DNA of 64,000 bases, from the NCBI GenBank assembly GCA_023053685.1, contig JALIGW010000143.1, forward strand, positions 112,001 to 176,000, written 5' to 3'. Below the pieces are notes generated by a model that was not told the DNA's origin, did no database searches, and saw only the letters and a program-made list of their open reading frames with translations. This DNA comes from Diadophis punctatus similis. Its lineage: Eukaryota; Chordata; Lepidosauria; Squamata; Dipsadidae. Below, in pieces: positions 19,706 to 30,239 of the stretch. Position 1 is the first letter of the stretch. Each line of letters begins with the position of its first letter. Both the position numbers and the translations under genes were made by a program.

Positions 19706-20663
19706 ATGAATAATAGAATAACAGTTGGAAGGGACCTTGGGGGTCTTAGTCCAGCCCCCTGCTCAAGCAGGAGACCCTATACCATTTCAGGCAAGTGGCT
19801 GTCCAGTCTCTTCTTAAAAACCTGCAGTGATGGAGCACCCACAATGTCTGGTGTCAAGCTGTTCCTCTGATTCATTGTTCTAACTATCAGGAAATTCCTC
19901 CTTAGTTCTTGGTTGCTTCTCTCCTTGATTAGTTTCCATCCGTCGCTTCTTGTTCTGGGGTGAGACAATCTTGGCATTCAAAAACAAATTCCACTGGTTC
20001 GTTGTCCTCACTGTTAGGAAGTTTCTCCTTAATTCCAGGTTGCTTCTCTCCTTGATTAGTTTCCATCCATTGTTTCTTATCCTGCCTTCAGGTGCTTTGG
20101 ACAATAGGTTGACCCTCTCTTATCTGTTGCAGCCCCTCGGATATTGGAAGACTGCTGTCATGTCTCCCCTAGTCCTTCTCTTCATTAAACTAGACATACC
20201 CAGTTCCTGCAACCGTTCTTCATATGTTTTAGCCTCCAGTCCCCTAATCCTCTTTGTTGCTCTTCTCTGCACTCTTTCTAGAGTCTCAACATCTTTTTTG
20301 CATCGTGGCGACCAAAACTGAATGCAGTATTCCAAGTGTGGCCTTACCAAGGCATTATAAAGTGGTATTAACACTTCGCGTGATCTTGATTCTGTCCCTC
20401 TGTTAATGCAGCCTAGAACTGTGTTGGCTTTTTTGGCAGCTGCTGCACACGGCTGGCTCATATTTAAATGGTTGTCCACTAGGACTCCAAGGTCCCTCTC
20501 ACAGTTACTACTGTTAAGCAAGGTACCACATATACTGTACCTGTGCATTTTGTTTTTCTTGCCTAAATGTAGAACCTTACTTTTTTCACCATTGAATTTC
20601 ATTTTGTTAGATAGCGCCCAATGTTCAAGTCTGTCAAGATTCTTCTGTATCTTAAGCCAATCT
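19706..20663 (-). mobile_element. CR1-type LINE, composite reverse copy
   Basis: The plus strand begins with the complement of the CR1 3' UTR (GTTGGAAGGGACCTTGGGGG). Two partially overlapping C-terminal blocks follow, showing nesting or duplication at about 19975-20060. The minus strand then reads [58 protein letters not shown] and earlier MKFNGEKSKVLHLGKKNKMH. Truncated upstream of the YADD-like motif by a SINE, then resumed at 20813. Confidence 0.93.
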
Positions 20664-20812
20664 TAAGGTCAACTCAGCCTTCCATCCTTCCGAGGTGGGT
20701 AAAATGAGGACCCAGATGGTTGGGGGCCCATATGATGACTCTGTAGACCACTTAGAGAGGGCTGTAAGGCACTGTGAAGCGGTATATAAGTCTAAGTACT
20801 ATTGCTATCTTC
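20664..20812 (+). mobile_element. 5'-truncated SINE inserted in CR1
   Basis: AAGGTCAACTCAGCCTTCCA to GAAGCGGTATATAAGTCTAA and ATTGCTAT. The head is missing. Confidence 0.9.
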
Positions 20813-20948
20813 TGGAGTGTCAGCTATTCCTGCCAGCTTGGTGTTATCTGCAAATTTGATGAGTTCCTCATCTATCCCCTCGTCCAAATCATTGATGAAG
20901 ATGTTGAAAAGCCTCGGGGTACCCCACTGCATACTTCCCTGTCTGGTG
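20813..20948 (-). mobile_element. CR1-type LINE, reverse-transcriptase core remnant
   Basis: The minus strand reads [20 protein letters not shown] followed by [14 protein letters not shown]: the catalytic FADDTKL motif appears as FADNTKL, with Asp to Asn at a catalytic position, so the copy is inactive. Confidence 0.9.
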
Positions 20949-20950
20949 GT

Positions 20951-21018
<68 letters not shown>

Positions 21019-21091
21019 ATAAAAATAATAAAAATAATAAAAATAAAAATAAAAATAAAAATAAAAATAAAAATAAAAATAAAAATAACAA
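20949..21091. repeat. (ATG)n then (AAAAAT)n microsatellites
   Basis: About 24 ATG units to 21018, then AATAAT and AAAAAT units to 21088, ending against a reversed CR1 3' UTR. Confidence 0.97.
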
Positions 21092-21525
21092 CAGAGTTGG
21101 AAGGGACCTTGGAGGTCTTCTAGTCCAACCCCCTGCTTAGGCAGGAAACCCTACATCACTTCAGACAGATGGTTATCCAACATCTTCTTAAAAACTTCCA
21201 GTGTTGTAGCACCCACAACTTCTGGAGGCAAGCTGTTCCACGGATTAATTGTTCTAACTGTCAGGAAATTCCTCCTTAGTTCTTGGTTGCTTCTCTCCTT
21301 GATTAGTTTCCACCCATTGCTTCTTGTTCTACCCTCAGGAGCTTTGGAGAATAGCTTGACTCCCTCTTCTTTGGGGCAACCCCTGAGATATTGGAAGACT
21401 GCTATCATGTCTTCCCTGGTCTTACCAAGGCATTATAAAGTGGTACTCTAATGTCACGTGATCTTGATTCTATCACTCTGTTAATGCATCCCAGGACTGC
21501 TGTATTGGCTTTTTTTGGCATATCC
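21092..21525 (-). mobile_element. CR1-type LINE, reverse copy with internal deletion
   Basis: Complement of the 3' UTR then the C-terminal block to GATATTGGAAGACTGCTATC. At 21420 it jumps to CTTACCAAGGCATTATAAAG, an upstream part, losing the middle. Confidence 0.92.
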
Positions 21526-21934
21526 TCTCCGGCGTGACCCACAAGTCGGCAACGAGGCAGTTAAACGTTTGGAGCAGGCAAGCAGCCTGCAGGAGTTGGG
21601 GCTTTGGAGTTGAGGGGGGTCCTGGGGACGCCAGCCTGTCTCTAAACTTTCTGGCTCTTCCCAAGTGCCTTAACGTAGGAAGAACATTTCATAAATCACT
21701 CGAGATTAGAGTCCCGGTTGCTCCAACTCAGCAGACCTGCCCTGCTTAACGTCAAAGCCACACGTATTACTTTAACAGCCATCCTTTTCTTTATTAAATC
21801 CCCGGTGGGGTGGGGGGGGCGAAACAGGAGAGAACCAAAATCCAAAAAAAAGGAAGAAATAATAATGATGATCTTTCCAGTAAGAGGAGAGGAGGCTTAC
21901 AAGGGTTTAGAAAGTTATCTGCGAGGTTACAGAT
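21526..21934. other. Unassigned DNA
   Basis: No gene or known repeat recognised; a G-run at 21806-21820. Confidence 0.4.
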
Positions 21935-22390
21935 AGTCTTTGACTTACGGCGGCAATGAAAGGCCCCAAAATTTGGTGGCTTCCCCCATGCCATAATAAG
22001 CCACATTAGAGCCAGTCTGGCCTAGTACAAGTAGTCCTCGATTTACGACCTCATCGCAAAATTTCTGTTGCTATGTGAGACAGTTGTGAAATGAATTTTG
22101 ACCTGCTGTGCGACCTTCCTTGCCACAGTTGTTAAGTGAAGCACTGCAACTGTTAAGCTAGTAACCCGGTCGTTAAGTGAATCTGGTTTCCCCGTTGACT
22201 TTGCTTGTCCGGAGGCCGCAAAAGGGGATCAGGTGACCCCTGGGTCACCTGCGACCGTCATAAATATGAGTCAGTTGCCGAGCGTCTGAATTTGAATCAT
22301 GAGGATGCTGCAAGGGTCATAAGTGTGAAAAACGACCGTAAGCCACTTTTTTCAGTGCCGTTGTAAACTTTGAACTGTTCAGGGAGTGGG
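21935..22390 (+). mobile_element. Tc1/mariner-like MITE with a broken extra end
   Basis: A partial end at 21935-21970 (GTCTTTGACTTACGGCGGCA), then a longer copy from 22028: GTCCTCGATTTACGACCTCA, TTAAGTGAATCTGGTTTCC, GTTGCCGAGCGTCTGAATT, and an end near GTTGTAAACTTTGAACTG. Confidence 0.82.
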
Positions 22391-22469
22391 TAACCAATTT
22401 TTGCCACCGTTTTGGTAAAGACACCAAATTAATGGATTCTAAAATAGAATAAAATAGAATAGAATAGAA

Positions 22470-23086
22470 TCAAGATCACGTGACGTGTTAATACCACTTT
22501 ATAATGCCTTGGTACGGCCACACTTGGAATTCTGCATTCAGTTTTGGTCGCCACAATGTAAAAAAGATGTGGAGACTCTAGAAAGAGTGCAGAGAAGAGC
22601 AACAAAGAGGATTAGGGGACTGGAGGCTAAAACATATGAAGAACAGTTGCAGGAACTGGGTATGTCTAGTTTAATGAAAAGAAGGCCTAGGGGAGACATG
22701 ATAGCAGTGTTCCAATATCTCAGGGGCTGCCACAAAGAAGAGGGAGTCATGCTATTCTCCAAAGCACCTGAGGGTAGAACAAGAAGCAATGGGTGGAAAC
22801 TAAACAAGGAGAGAAGCAACCTAGAACTGAGGATAAATTTCCTGACAGTGAAGACAATTAACCAGTGGAACAACTTGCCTCCAGAAGTTGTGAATGCTCC
22901 AACACTGGAAGTTTTTAAGAAGATGTTGGATAACCATTTGTATGAAGCGGTGTAGGGTTTCCTGCCTAAGCAGGGGGTTGGACTAGAAGACCTCCAAGGT
23001 CCCTTCCAACTCCGCTATTCTATTCTATTCTATTCTATTCTATTCTATTCTATTCTATTCTATTCTATTCTATTCTATTCTATTCT
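22470..23086 (+). mobile_element. CR1-type LINE 3' end with (ATTCT)n tail
   Basis: Reads [20 protein letters not shown] through VFKKMLDNHLYEAV then a stop, the longest uninterrupted CR1 C-terminus here (about 156 codons). The 3' UTR passes into (ATTCT)n at 23013-23086. The start is next to a short (AATAG)n run. Confidence 0.95.
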
Positions 23087-23306
23087 AAAAGCTGGTTTTT
23101 TTGTTTCCAAAAAAACCCAACAACAATCATGTCATGCAATGGACTTTTACTCAAACCAGAGGCTTTGCTTTCTTCTAATTTATTTTATTTCAAAAGGAAG
23201 AAGACACAGTTGAGGAATAACTTTTTCCACACTTTCTTCAAACTGCCTGATTTTGGGCTCTTTCCGATGAAAGAAGTGAAACTTGCTCGATCTATTTGAT
23301 GAAAGC

Positions 23307-23569
23307 CAGTGGTGGGTTTCCCATATTCTTGCCACCGGTTTGCCGCGTACGCTCGCTTTACTGGCGCACGCGCATCTTCCGCACATGTGCCTGGCCTTCT
23401 GCATGCTCGCTATGTGCACATGTGCCTTCCACGCATGTGTCCAGCCTTCTGCACGTGCTCTTTGCTCACACGCGTGCCTTCCACGCATGAGCCAGGCTTC
23501 CAAAACGTGGCTAAATAAGATGGCATTACATCGCCCGAACCGGTCCGAACCGGCTGAATACCAGCCCTC
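23307..23569. mobile_element. hAT-like MITE (GCGCACGCG-rich family)
   Basis: Left end CAGTGGTGGGTTTCCCAT, right end CCGAACCGGCTGAATACCAG. The interior repeats ACGCATGTGCC-like words. Target duplication not found. Related to 63089-63349. Confidence 0.7.
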
Positions 23570-24085
23570 TTTTTAATCATTCTTCCCCTTTCTCCAATTT
23601 CTTGTTTTGTTTATTATGTTTAATGGTGGCTAGCCTTGAAGGCTAAGGAAGGACATGAAAGGTGTGTGATTAAATCAAAGAAAATTCCTTTGGGCCTCTT
23701 TTTGGGCTTCACAATTTTCAGCATCTGGGTTTCGACAGTGATTTAGGGATAGGTTGTCGTCTCCATCTCCCCCACATCTGACGGATGGCTCTAAAGTCAA
23801 GAGAGATGCTGGTGAATGTTAACAGTCACCTGTAAAAGATTCCCCAGGAAAGGGAAAAGGGAAGCCACCGTTTTACCTGCAACCAATAACTCTCCCGGAT
23901 GAGTGCGTGTCCCCCAAATCCCCAGAGCAAATACTGGGTTCAGGTTATCCCTCCTGTACCGCATTTTTCTCTCCGTTATTTAATGGCTTTTTTTTTCTCC
24001 AAAAAACAAAAAAGGAAATTGCCTTATTTAATAAAACAGAAGATAGAAAAGCAAAATAAAACAATAGTACAGGTAAATTGTCTGT
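23570..24085. other. Unassigned DNA
   Basis: No gene recognised; T- and A-runs near 23985-24060. Confidence 0.4.
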
Positions 24086-24310
24086 GGAGATTCTCAGTCA
24101 TCCAGGTCTTGGTTGTCCCAAAAGTGCTTTTTTTCAAGGGGCAACTGGATTCTTTGCGGTATTTTTTTTTGAACACGTTTCGCTTCTCATGCCAGAAGCT
24201 TCTTCAGGTCTTCTTCGCTCAGAGCTGAAGAAGCTTCAAGGATGAGAAGCGAAACGTCCTCAAAGAAAAACCCAAAAGTCCAGGTGCCTCTGGAAAAAGC
24301 ACCTTTGGGA
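24086..24310. mobile_element. Penelope-like foldback (two inverted terminal-repeat copies)
   Basis: A reverse copy (GAGATTCTCAGTCATCCAGG, TTGGTTGTCCCAAAAGTGC, CGTTTCGCTTCTCAT) faces a forward copy (GATGAGAAGCGAAACGTCC, AAAGTCCAGGTGCC, AAGCACCTTTGGGACAA), head to head around 24210-24220. Each half holds a hammerhead-like motif. Assignment to Penelope-like elements rests on the known hammerhead content of their terminal repeats. Confidence 0.7.
24225..24258 (+). ncRNA. Hammerhead-ribozyme-like motif, type 2
   Basis: Core CTGAAGA, one spacer base, helix II strand GCTTCA against AGAAGC (last pair lost), core GAAA, then CGTC. 34 nt, the same layout as other copies. Confidence 0.45.
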
Positions 24311-24311
24311 C

Positions 24312-24475
24312 AATAGTACAGGTAGTCCTCGACTTACGACCACAATTGAGCCCAGAATTTCTGTTGTTAAAGTGAGACATTTGTTAAGTGAATTTTGCCT
24401 TGTTTTATGACCTTTCTTGCCACAGTTGTTAAGTGAATCACTGCAGTTGTTAAGTGACTCTGGATTTTCTATTGA
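24312..24475 (+). mobile_element. Tc1/mariner-like MITE, truncated
   Basis: Starts ACAGGTAGTCCTCGACTTAC, then ATTGAGCCCAGAATTTCTG and TTAAGTGAATCACTGCAG; the 3' half is missing. Confidence 0.85.
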
Positions 24476-24534
24476 TTGGGCAACATAATTTCATTTTTTA
24501 ATGTGTGCCAGTGTACATAAATGACAATAAAGGT

Positions 24535-24537
<3 letters not shown>
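24476..24537 (+). mobile_element. LINE 3' terminus (Rex1-like) joined to a microsatellite
   Basis: ATAATTTCATTTTTTAATG, CAGTGTACATAAATGACAAT and AAAGG resemble the end at 9560-9620; it runs directly into (TGTC)n. Confidence 0.6.
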
Positions 24538-24576
<39 letters not shown>

Positions 24577-24626
24577 TCATCTATCCATCCATCCATCCAT
24601 CCATCCATCCATCCATCCATCCATCC

Positions 24627-24671
<45 letters not shown>

Positions 24672-24691
24672 CCTATCTATATCTATCCCTA

Positions 24692-24771
<80 letters not shown>

Positions 24772-24774
24772 CTA

Positions 24775-24822
<48 letters not shown>

Positions 24823-24823
24823 C

Positions 24824-24872
<49 letters not shown>

Positions 24873-24879
24873 ATCCCTA

Positions 24880-24928
<49 letters not shown>

Positions 24929-24937
24929 CTATCCCTA

Positions 24938-25001
<64 letters not shown>

Positions 25002-25004
25002 CTA

Positions 25005-25074
<70 letters not shown>

Positions 25075-25142
25075 CCTACCTACCTACCTACCTACCTACC
25101 TACCTACCTACCTACCTACCTACCTACCTATCTATCTATCTT

Positions 25143-25205
<63 letters not shown>

Positions 25206-25214
25206 CTATCCCTA

Positions 25215-25262
<48 letters not shown>

Positions 25263-25265
25263 CTA

Positions 25266-25341
<76 letters not shown>

Positions 25342-25395
25342 AATCTATCTATCTACCTACCTACCTACCTACCTACCTACCTACCTACCTACCTT

Positions 25396-25472
<77 letters not shown>
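24535..25472. repeat. Long (TATC)n array with TGTC, CATC and TACC blocks (Bkm-like)
   Basis: Starts (TGTC)n, then (CATC)n at 24584-24628, then mostly (TATC)n, with (TACC)n blocks at 25073-25128 and 25353-25393. Recurring CTATCCCTATATCTATC and CTATCCTATATC interruptions mark larger internal duplications. It is the complement of GATA repeats. Confidence 0.98.
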
Positions 25473-25945
25473 TCTTTTCCTTTACTGTCTTATAAAACGC
25501 AACTTTGCACAGGAACCTAATTAAAAATTCCAGGATTTGATTTTGGTAACAGCTCACGTCCAGATAGTTCTGAGATAAGGTCACCAGTTCTAAACTCAAA
25601 AAACTATTTAACCAGAAAGCATCATGTATTCTTTTTTTTTTTTAAAGTACTCTATACGTTGATAAAAGCCATTCCATTTGGTTTTGCCTCAACTCTCTCC
25701 TGTTTGTTTCCTTGGTCACAGCTCATTTAAACCTCCACTTTTTACATGTGAATTGCAAAACTTGGAAACAATTCACACCTATAAAACCGTGGGCGTTTGT
25801 TGCTTCCTGTCAAAGAAAAATGGAGCTCCCTGTGCCACAGACACCATCCAAAACATGACTAGGAGCAGCTTTTTGGCTGATCTGAGGACTAAGGAAAGAA
25901 TTTTGAGGGGGTTTTCTCTGGAGTGTTTGCGTTGTGTTTTTGTGG
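25473..25945. other. Unassigned DNA
   Basis: No gene or recognised repeat between the TATC array and the MITE. Confidence 0.4.
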
Positions 25946-25989
25946 ATCCAAGAAAACGGTGCCTCGAGTTACGACCACAATTGAGCCCA

Positions 25990-26164
25990 AATGTCATCCA
26001 GGTCACGGTTGTGCTTTTTTCAAGAGGCAACTGGACTTTCTTGTTTTTTCTTTGAAGACGTTTCGCTTCTCATCCCAGAATCTAGAAGAGCTGAGGAAGC
26101 TTCTGGGATGAGAAGCGAAACGTCTTCAAAGAAAAATGAAAAAGTCCAGTTGCCTCTTGAAAAA
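25990..26164. mobile_element. Penelope-like foldback inside a MITE
   Basis: A reverse half (GTCATCCAGGTCACGGTTGT, GACGTTTCGCTTCTCATCCC) and a forward half (GGGATGAGAAGCGAAACGTC, AGTCCAGTTGCCTCTTGAA) meet near 26088. Short loop and arms near 85 bp. Confidence 0.7.
26091..26124 (+). ncRNA. Hammerhead-ribozyme-like motif, type 2
   Basis: Core CTGAGGA (the variable seventh position is G), spacer A, helix II GCTTCT with AGAAGC fully paired, GAAA, then CGTC. Helix I is weak (GAG/TTC). Confidence 0.5.
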
Positions 26165-26464
26165 AAAAAGGAAAATTGAACCCAACATTTCCGTTGCTGA
26201 GCGAGGCAGTTGTTAAGTGAGTTTTGCCACCTTTTACGACTTTTCTTGCCACAGTTATTAAGTGAATCACTGCAGTGGTTAAGTTAGTAACACGGCTGTG
26301 AAGTGAATCTGGCTTCCCCATTGACTTTGCTTGTCGCAGGACACTACAACCGTCATAAATACACGCCTGTTGCCAAGCGTCCGAATTTTGATCGTGTGAC
26401 CGTGGGGGATGCCGCAAGGGTCACTAAATGTGAAAACAGTCATGTCATTTTTTTTTCAGCGCCG

Positions 26465-26712
26465 TTGTAGCAATAGTAATAGCACTTAGACTTATATACC
26501 GCTTCACAGTGCTTTTACAGCCCTCTCTAAGCAATTTACAGTCAGCCTGTTGCCCCCAGCAATCTGGGTCCTCATTTTACCCACCTCGGAAGGCTGGAAG
26601 GCTGAGTCAACCTTGAGCCTGGTGAGATTCGATCTGCCAAACTACAGGCAGCCAGTGATCAGCAGAAATAGCCTGCAGTACTGCACTCTAACCACTGCGC
26701 CACCGCGGCTCA
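26465..26712 (-). mobile_element. tRNA-derived SINE
   Basis: Complement of tail (AGCACTTAGACTTATATACC), body and head (CTAACCACTGCGCCACCGCG). Full length; its head abuts the large pentamer array. Confidence 0.93.
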
Positions 26713-27484
26713 AATGGAATGGAATGGAATGGAATGGAATAGAATAGAATAGAATAGAATAGAATAGAATAGAATAGAATAGAATAGAATAGAATAGAAT
26801 AGAATAGAATAGAATAGAAAAAATGGAATGGAATGGAAAATATGGAATGGAATGGAATGGAATAGAATAGAAAATATGGAATGGAATGGAATAGAACAGA
26901 ACAGAATAGAATACAATAGAATACAATAGAATACAATAGAAAATATGGAATGGAATGGAATGGAATAGAATAGAAAATATGGAATGGAATGGAATAGAAA
27001 ATATGGAATGGAATAGAATAGAATAGAATAGAATAGAATAGAATAGAATAGAATAGAATAGAAAATATGGAATGGAATGGAATGGAATAGAAAATACGGA
27101 ATGGAATAGAATAGAAAATATGGAATGGAATGGAATGGAATGGAATAGAAAATATGGAATAGAATAGAATAGAATAGAATAGAATAGAATAGAATAGAAT
27201 AGAATAGAATAGAATAGAATAGAATAGAATAGAATAGAATAGAAAATATGGAATGGAATGGAATGGAATAGAAAATATGGAATGGAATAGAATAGAATAG
27301 AAAATATGGAATGGAATGGAATGGAATAGAAAATATGGAATGGAATAGAATAGAATAGAATAGAATAGAATAGAATAGAATAGAATAGAATAGAATAGAA
27401 TAGAATAGAATAGAATAGAATAGAATAGAATAGAAAATATGGAATGGAATGGAATGAATGGAATAGAAAATATGGAATGGAATA
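26713..27484. repeat. Composite (ATAGA)n/(ATGGA)n pentamer array with AAAATATGG joints
   Basis: About 770 bp of GGAAT and AGAAT units. The word GAAAATATGGAATGGAATGG recurs more than ten times as a joint between blocks, giving higher-order units of roughly 40 to 110 bp. Bounded on both sides by reverse SINEs. Confidence 0.97.
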
Positions 27485-27612
27485 GTAATAGTAATAGCAC
27501 TTAGACTTATATACCGCTTCACAATGCTTTAGAGCCCTCTCTAAGCGGTTTAGAGCCAGCCTCTTGCCCCCAACAATCTGGGTCCTCATTTTACTCACCT
27601 CGGAAGAATGGT
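27485..27612 (-). mobile_element. tRNA-derived SINE, 5'-truncated
   Basis: Complement of the 3' half only (AGTAATAGCACTTAGACTTA to TTTTACTCACCTCGGAAGA). Confidence 0.9.
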
Positions 27613-27764
27613 TGTAAGTTGAGGACAACCTGTATGGACCAAGGGGCTAGGAGCCAGGGGCTGACTCTTGCAAAAGCAGTAAAGGTCTTCGTTCAGCTAC
27701 TTGGCTACTTGGGTGTTTAAAGAAGGGAAATTAGCACGTCAAAAGTGTGCCATCTCCAGGACGG

Positions 27765-27822
<58 letters not shown>

Positions 27823-28140
27823 GTTTGTGCAAGGGTGGGAAGCCAGAAAGGAGCAGGGGGTTATCTTCAGATTGTCCCTGAAGCCGTCTCTGGGGCAGGC
27901 GGTTTTATTAGGAGACAAGAAAGCCATAAAAGGAACAAGACCTCCAGTGGCCAGAGAACCAGGTGATGGGAAGGCAGTTGACAGCTGGATTTCAAAGCCA
28001 TTTAAGACCCGAGCCAGAAGTGGCCCCGGCTAATAGGCTGCAGCTGGGGAAATCCTTTGGGAGGAGGTTGACCCTGGTGAACGGTTTTTCAGCTGTTCCA
28101 ATCCCCATCTTTAGAATTGGCACGGCACACACAGCTGGCA
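27613..28140. other. Unassigned DNA with a (GT)n run
   Basis: A short MITE end (GTTGAGGACAACCTGTATG) at 27615. (GT)n at 27767-27818, about 26 units. No gene seen in the rest. Confidence 0.5.
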
Positions 28141-28255
28141 TTCATGACTAGGTCCGAACTAGAACTTTCAGTCGCCTGGTGATTGACCCAAAGTCACCCA
28201 GGCGGCTTTCATACTTAAGGTGGGAGTAGAAGACTCAATCACCTGGTCATTGGCC
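28141..28255 (-). repeat. SINE-derived tandem units, left of a CR1
   Basis: Two reverse units: CCTGGTGATTGACCCAAAGT, CACCCAGGCGGCTTTCATA. The same array resumes at 29191. Confidence 0.85.
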
Positions 28256-29190
28256 CAGTACTCTTCAACATCTTCATAAACGGCTTAGATGAGGGAATAG
28301 AAGGGGAAGTCACCAAATTCACAGATGATACTAAGCTGGCAGGAATAGCTAACACCCTAGAAGATAGGCTCAAGATTCAGATGGATCTTGACAGACTTGA
28401 ACACTGGGCGCTATCTAACAAAATGAAATTCAATGTAGAGAAAAGTAAAGTCCTACACTTAGGCAAGAAAAACCAAACGGACACATACATATTAGGTGAA
28501 ACCAGACTTAATAGCAGTGACTGTGAGAGGGATCTTGGAGTCTTAGTGGACAACCAGCTAAATATGAGCCAGCAATGTGCAGCGGCAGCCAAAAAAGCCA
28601 ATGCAATCCTAGGTTGCATCAACAGAGGGATACAATCAAGATCAAGGGAGGTACTAATGCCACTCTATAAAGCCTTAGTTAGACCACACCTAGAATACTG
28701 CATCCAATTTTGGTCACCACACTGTAAAAAAAGATGTTGAGACTCTAGAAAAAGTGCAGAGAAGAGCAACCAAGATGATGAGGGGACTGGAGGCTAAAAC
28801 ATATGATGAACGGTTGCAGGAACTGGGCATGGCTAGTCTAAGTGAAGAGAAGGACCAGGGGAGACATGATAGCAGACTTCCAATATTTGAGGGGCTGCCA
28901 CAGAGAGGAGGGGGTCAAGCTGTTTTCCAAAGTACCTGAAGGCCAGACAAGGAATAATGGATGGAAACTGATCAAGGAGAGATTCAACCTGGAAATAAGG
29001 AGGAATTTTCTGACAGTGAGAACAATCAACCCATGGAACAGAAGTTGCCTTCGGAAGTTGTGGGAGCTTCATCACTGGAGGCTTTCAAGAAGAGATTGGA
29101 CTGCCATTTGTCAGAAGTGGTGTAGGGTCTCCTGCTCGAGCGGGGGTGGGGGGTTGGACTAGATGACCTATAAGGTCCCTTCCAACTCTG
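28256..29190 (+). mobile_element. CR1-type LINE, longest copy (RT C-terminal half)
   Basis: Reads LFNIFINGLDEGIEGEVTKF, TDDTKLAGIANTLEDR, MDLDRLEHWALSNKMKFNVE, SSDCERDLGVLVDNQLNMSQ and [17 protein letters not shown], then a frameshift at an A-run near 28727. The FADD-like motif reads FTDDTKL. It inserted into a SINE-derived array with ATTGGCCCA on the left and AATGGCCCA on the right. Wording differs from the other copies (LSEEKDQG), so it is a separate subfamily. Confidence 0.95.
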
Positions 29191-29345
29191 TTAATGGCCC
29201 AAAGTCATCCAGGCAGCTTTCATGCTTAAGTCAGGACTAGAACTCTCAGTCGCCTGGTGATTGACCCAGAGTCACCCAGGCAGCTTTCATTCCTAAGGCA
29301 GGACTAGAACTCAGCATCTCCTGGTGATTGGCCCGAAGTCACCCA
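29191..29345 (-). repeat. SINE-derived tandem units, right of a CR1
   Basis: Two and a half units with CCAAAGTCATCCAGGCAGC, GGACTAGAACTCTCAGTCGC, GGTGATTGGCCCGAAGTCAC. Confidence 0.88.
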
Positions 29346-29515
29346 AGGGCTGGAAGGGATCACAGAGGTCTTCTAGTCCAACCCCACTGCTCAAGGCCGG
29401 AGACCTTACACCACCTCGTTCAAAAGAGTTAACCAATCTTTTTTTTTAACACTCCAGTGATGACTTTGGGAGGCAAGCTATTCCACTGATTAATTGTTCA
29501 CACTGTCAGGGGAAA
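29346..29515 (-). mobile_element. CR1-type LINE 3' end, reverse
   Basis: GCTGGAAGGGATCACAGAGG, TCTTCTAGTCCAACCCC and TTCCACTGATTAATTGTTC. Decayed. Confidence 0.88.
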
Positions 29516-29895
29516 AATTGAGCATTCTTGGCTCAGGCTCTGCACCCCTGAGAGCCTCCCCTGCCCCTCATATCTCCAATCACCCCAGCTCCACTTCCTG
29601 AAGACCCTCCCCATTGCTCATCCTTGCAAAAGGTCTCTGATGGTCTCCGGCTGGTAGAATCCAGAATCTGTTCTCAAGCCCTCCTCCCCTTAATTGCTCT
29701 AACCCCTGGCCTTTCCACTTATCTCTCTTAACACATCACCAGTGAGGGGTTTGGCCCCTGCTTTTCCCTCCCAACACACTCACGCATTTTTAACCTATAA
29801 AGCAGTTCATCTCCCGGCCCTCAATTGCTTTTCCTTGTTTTCAGTTTCTTCTTCGTCTTTCTTTTAAAAAATGAAAGTCTATATCCTGGTTAAAT
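29516..29895. other. Unassigned DNA
   Basis: C- and T-rich; no gene recognised. Confidence 0.4.
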
Positions 29896-29903
29896 GTCTA
29901 CCG

Positions 29904-30038
29904 CAGTGTTTCTCAACCTTGGCAGTTTGAAGATGTGTGGACTTCAACTCCCAGAATTCCACAGCCAGCAACGCTGGCTGTGGAATTCTGGGAGTTGAAG
30001 TCCACACATCTTCAAACTGCCAAGGTTGAGAAACACTG
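29904..30038. mobile_element. hAT-type foldback MITE, complete
   Basis: Almost perfect palindrome: CAGTGTTTCTCAACCTTGGC at the left, complement at the right, centre at about 29971 (CCAGCAACGCTGGC). Duplication GTCTACCG and GTCTATGG, 6 of 8 bases. Confidence 0.93.
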
Positions 30039-30128
30039 GTCTATGGAGATTCTCCGTCATCCAGGTCATGGTTGTTCCAAAGGTGCTTTTTTTCAAGAGG
30101 CAACTAGACTTCCTGGTTTTTATTTGAA

Positions 30129-30163
30129 GACGTTTTCGCTTCTCATCCTAGAAGCTTCTTCAG
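30129..30163 (-). ncRNA. Hammerhead-ribozyme-like motif, type 2
   Basis: On the minus strand: CTGAAGA, A, GCTTCT with AGAAGC fully paired, GAAAA, CGTC. One extra A in the GAAA core. Confidence 0.45.
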
Positions 30164-30204
30164 CTCCGACTGGAATCCTTCCTTTCCCCACCATCCAATC
30201 AGAA

Positions 30205-30239
30205 CTGAAGAAGCTTCTAGGATGAGAAGCGAAAACGTC
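30205..30239 (+). ncRNA. Hammerhead-ribozyme-like motif, type 2
   Basis: CTGAAGA, A, GCTTCT/AGAAGC (six pairs), GAAAA, CGTC. Flanks GAA before and TTC after give a three-pair helix I. Confidence 0.5.

Larger units (their letters stand above)
25946..26462 (+). mobile_element. Tc1/mariner-like MITE split by a Penelope-like foldback
   Basis: Left end GTGCCTCGAGTTACGACC then CACAATTGAGCCCAA. It resumes at 26172 (AATTGAACCCAACATTTCC) and ends TTTCAGCGCCGTTGTAG. AATTGAGCCCA and AATTGAACCCA flank the insert as a roughly 11-bp target duplication. Confidence 0.85.

Noticed and set aside
20792..21091. Frame with poly-His
   Set aside because: Translation of the ATG/CAT microsatellite beside a dead CR1.
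24505..25524. Open frame of 339 residues rich in Tyr, Leu, Ser, Ile
   Set aside because: Translation of a TATC microsatellite; open in all three forward frames.
26642..27628. Frame of 328 residues on the minus strand
   Set aside because: Pentamer ATAGA/ATGGA array with SINE edges.
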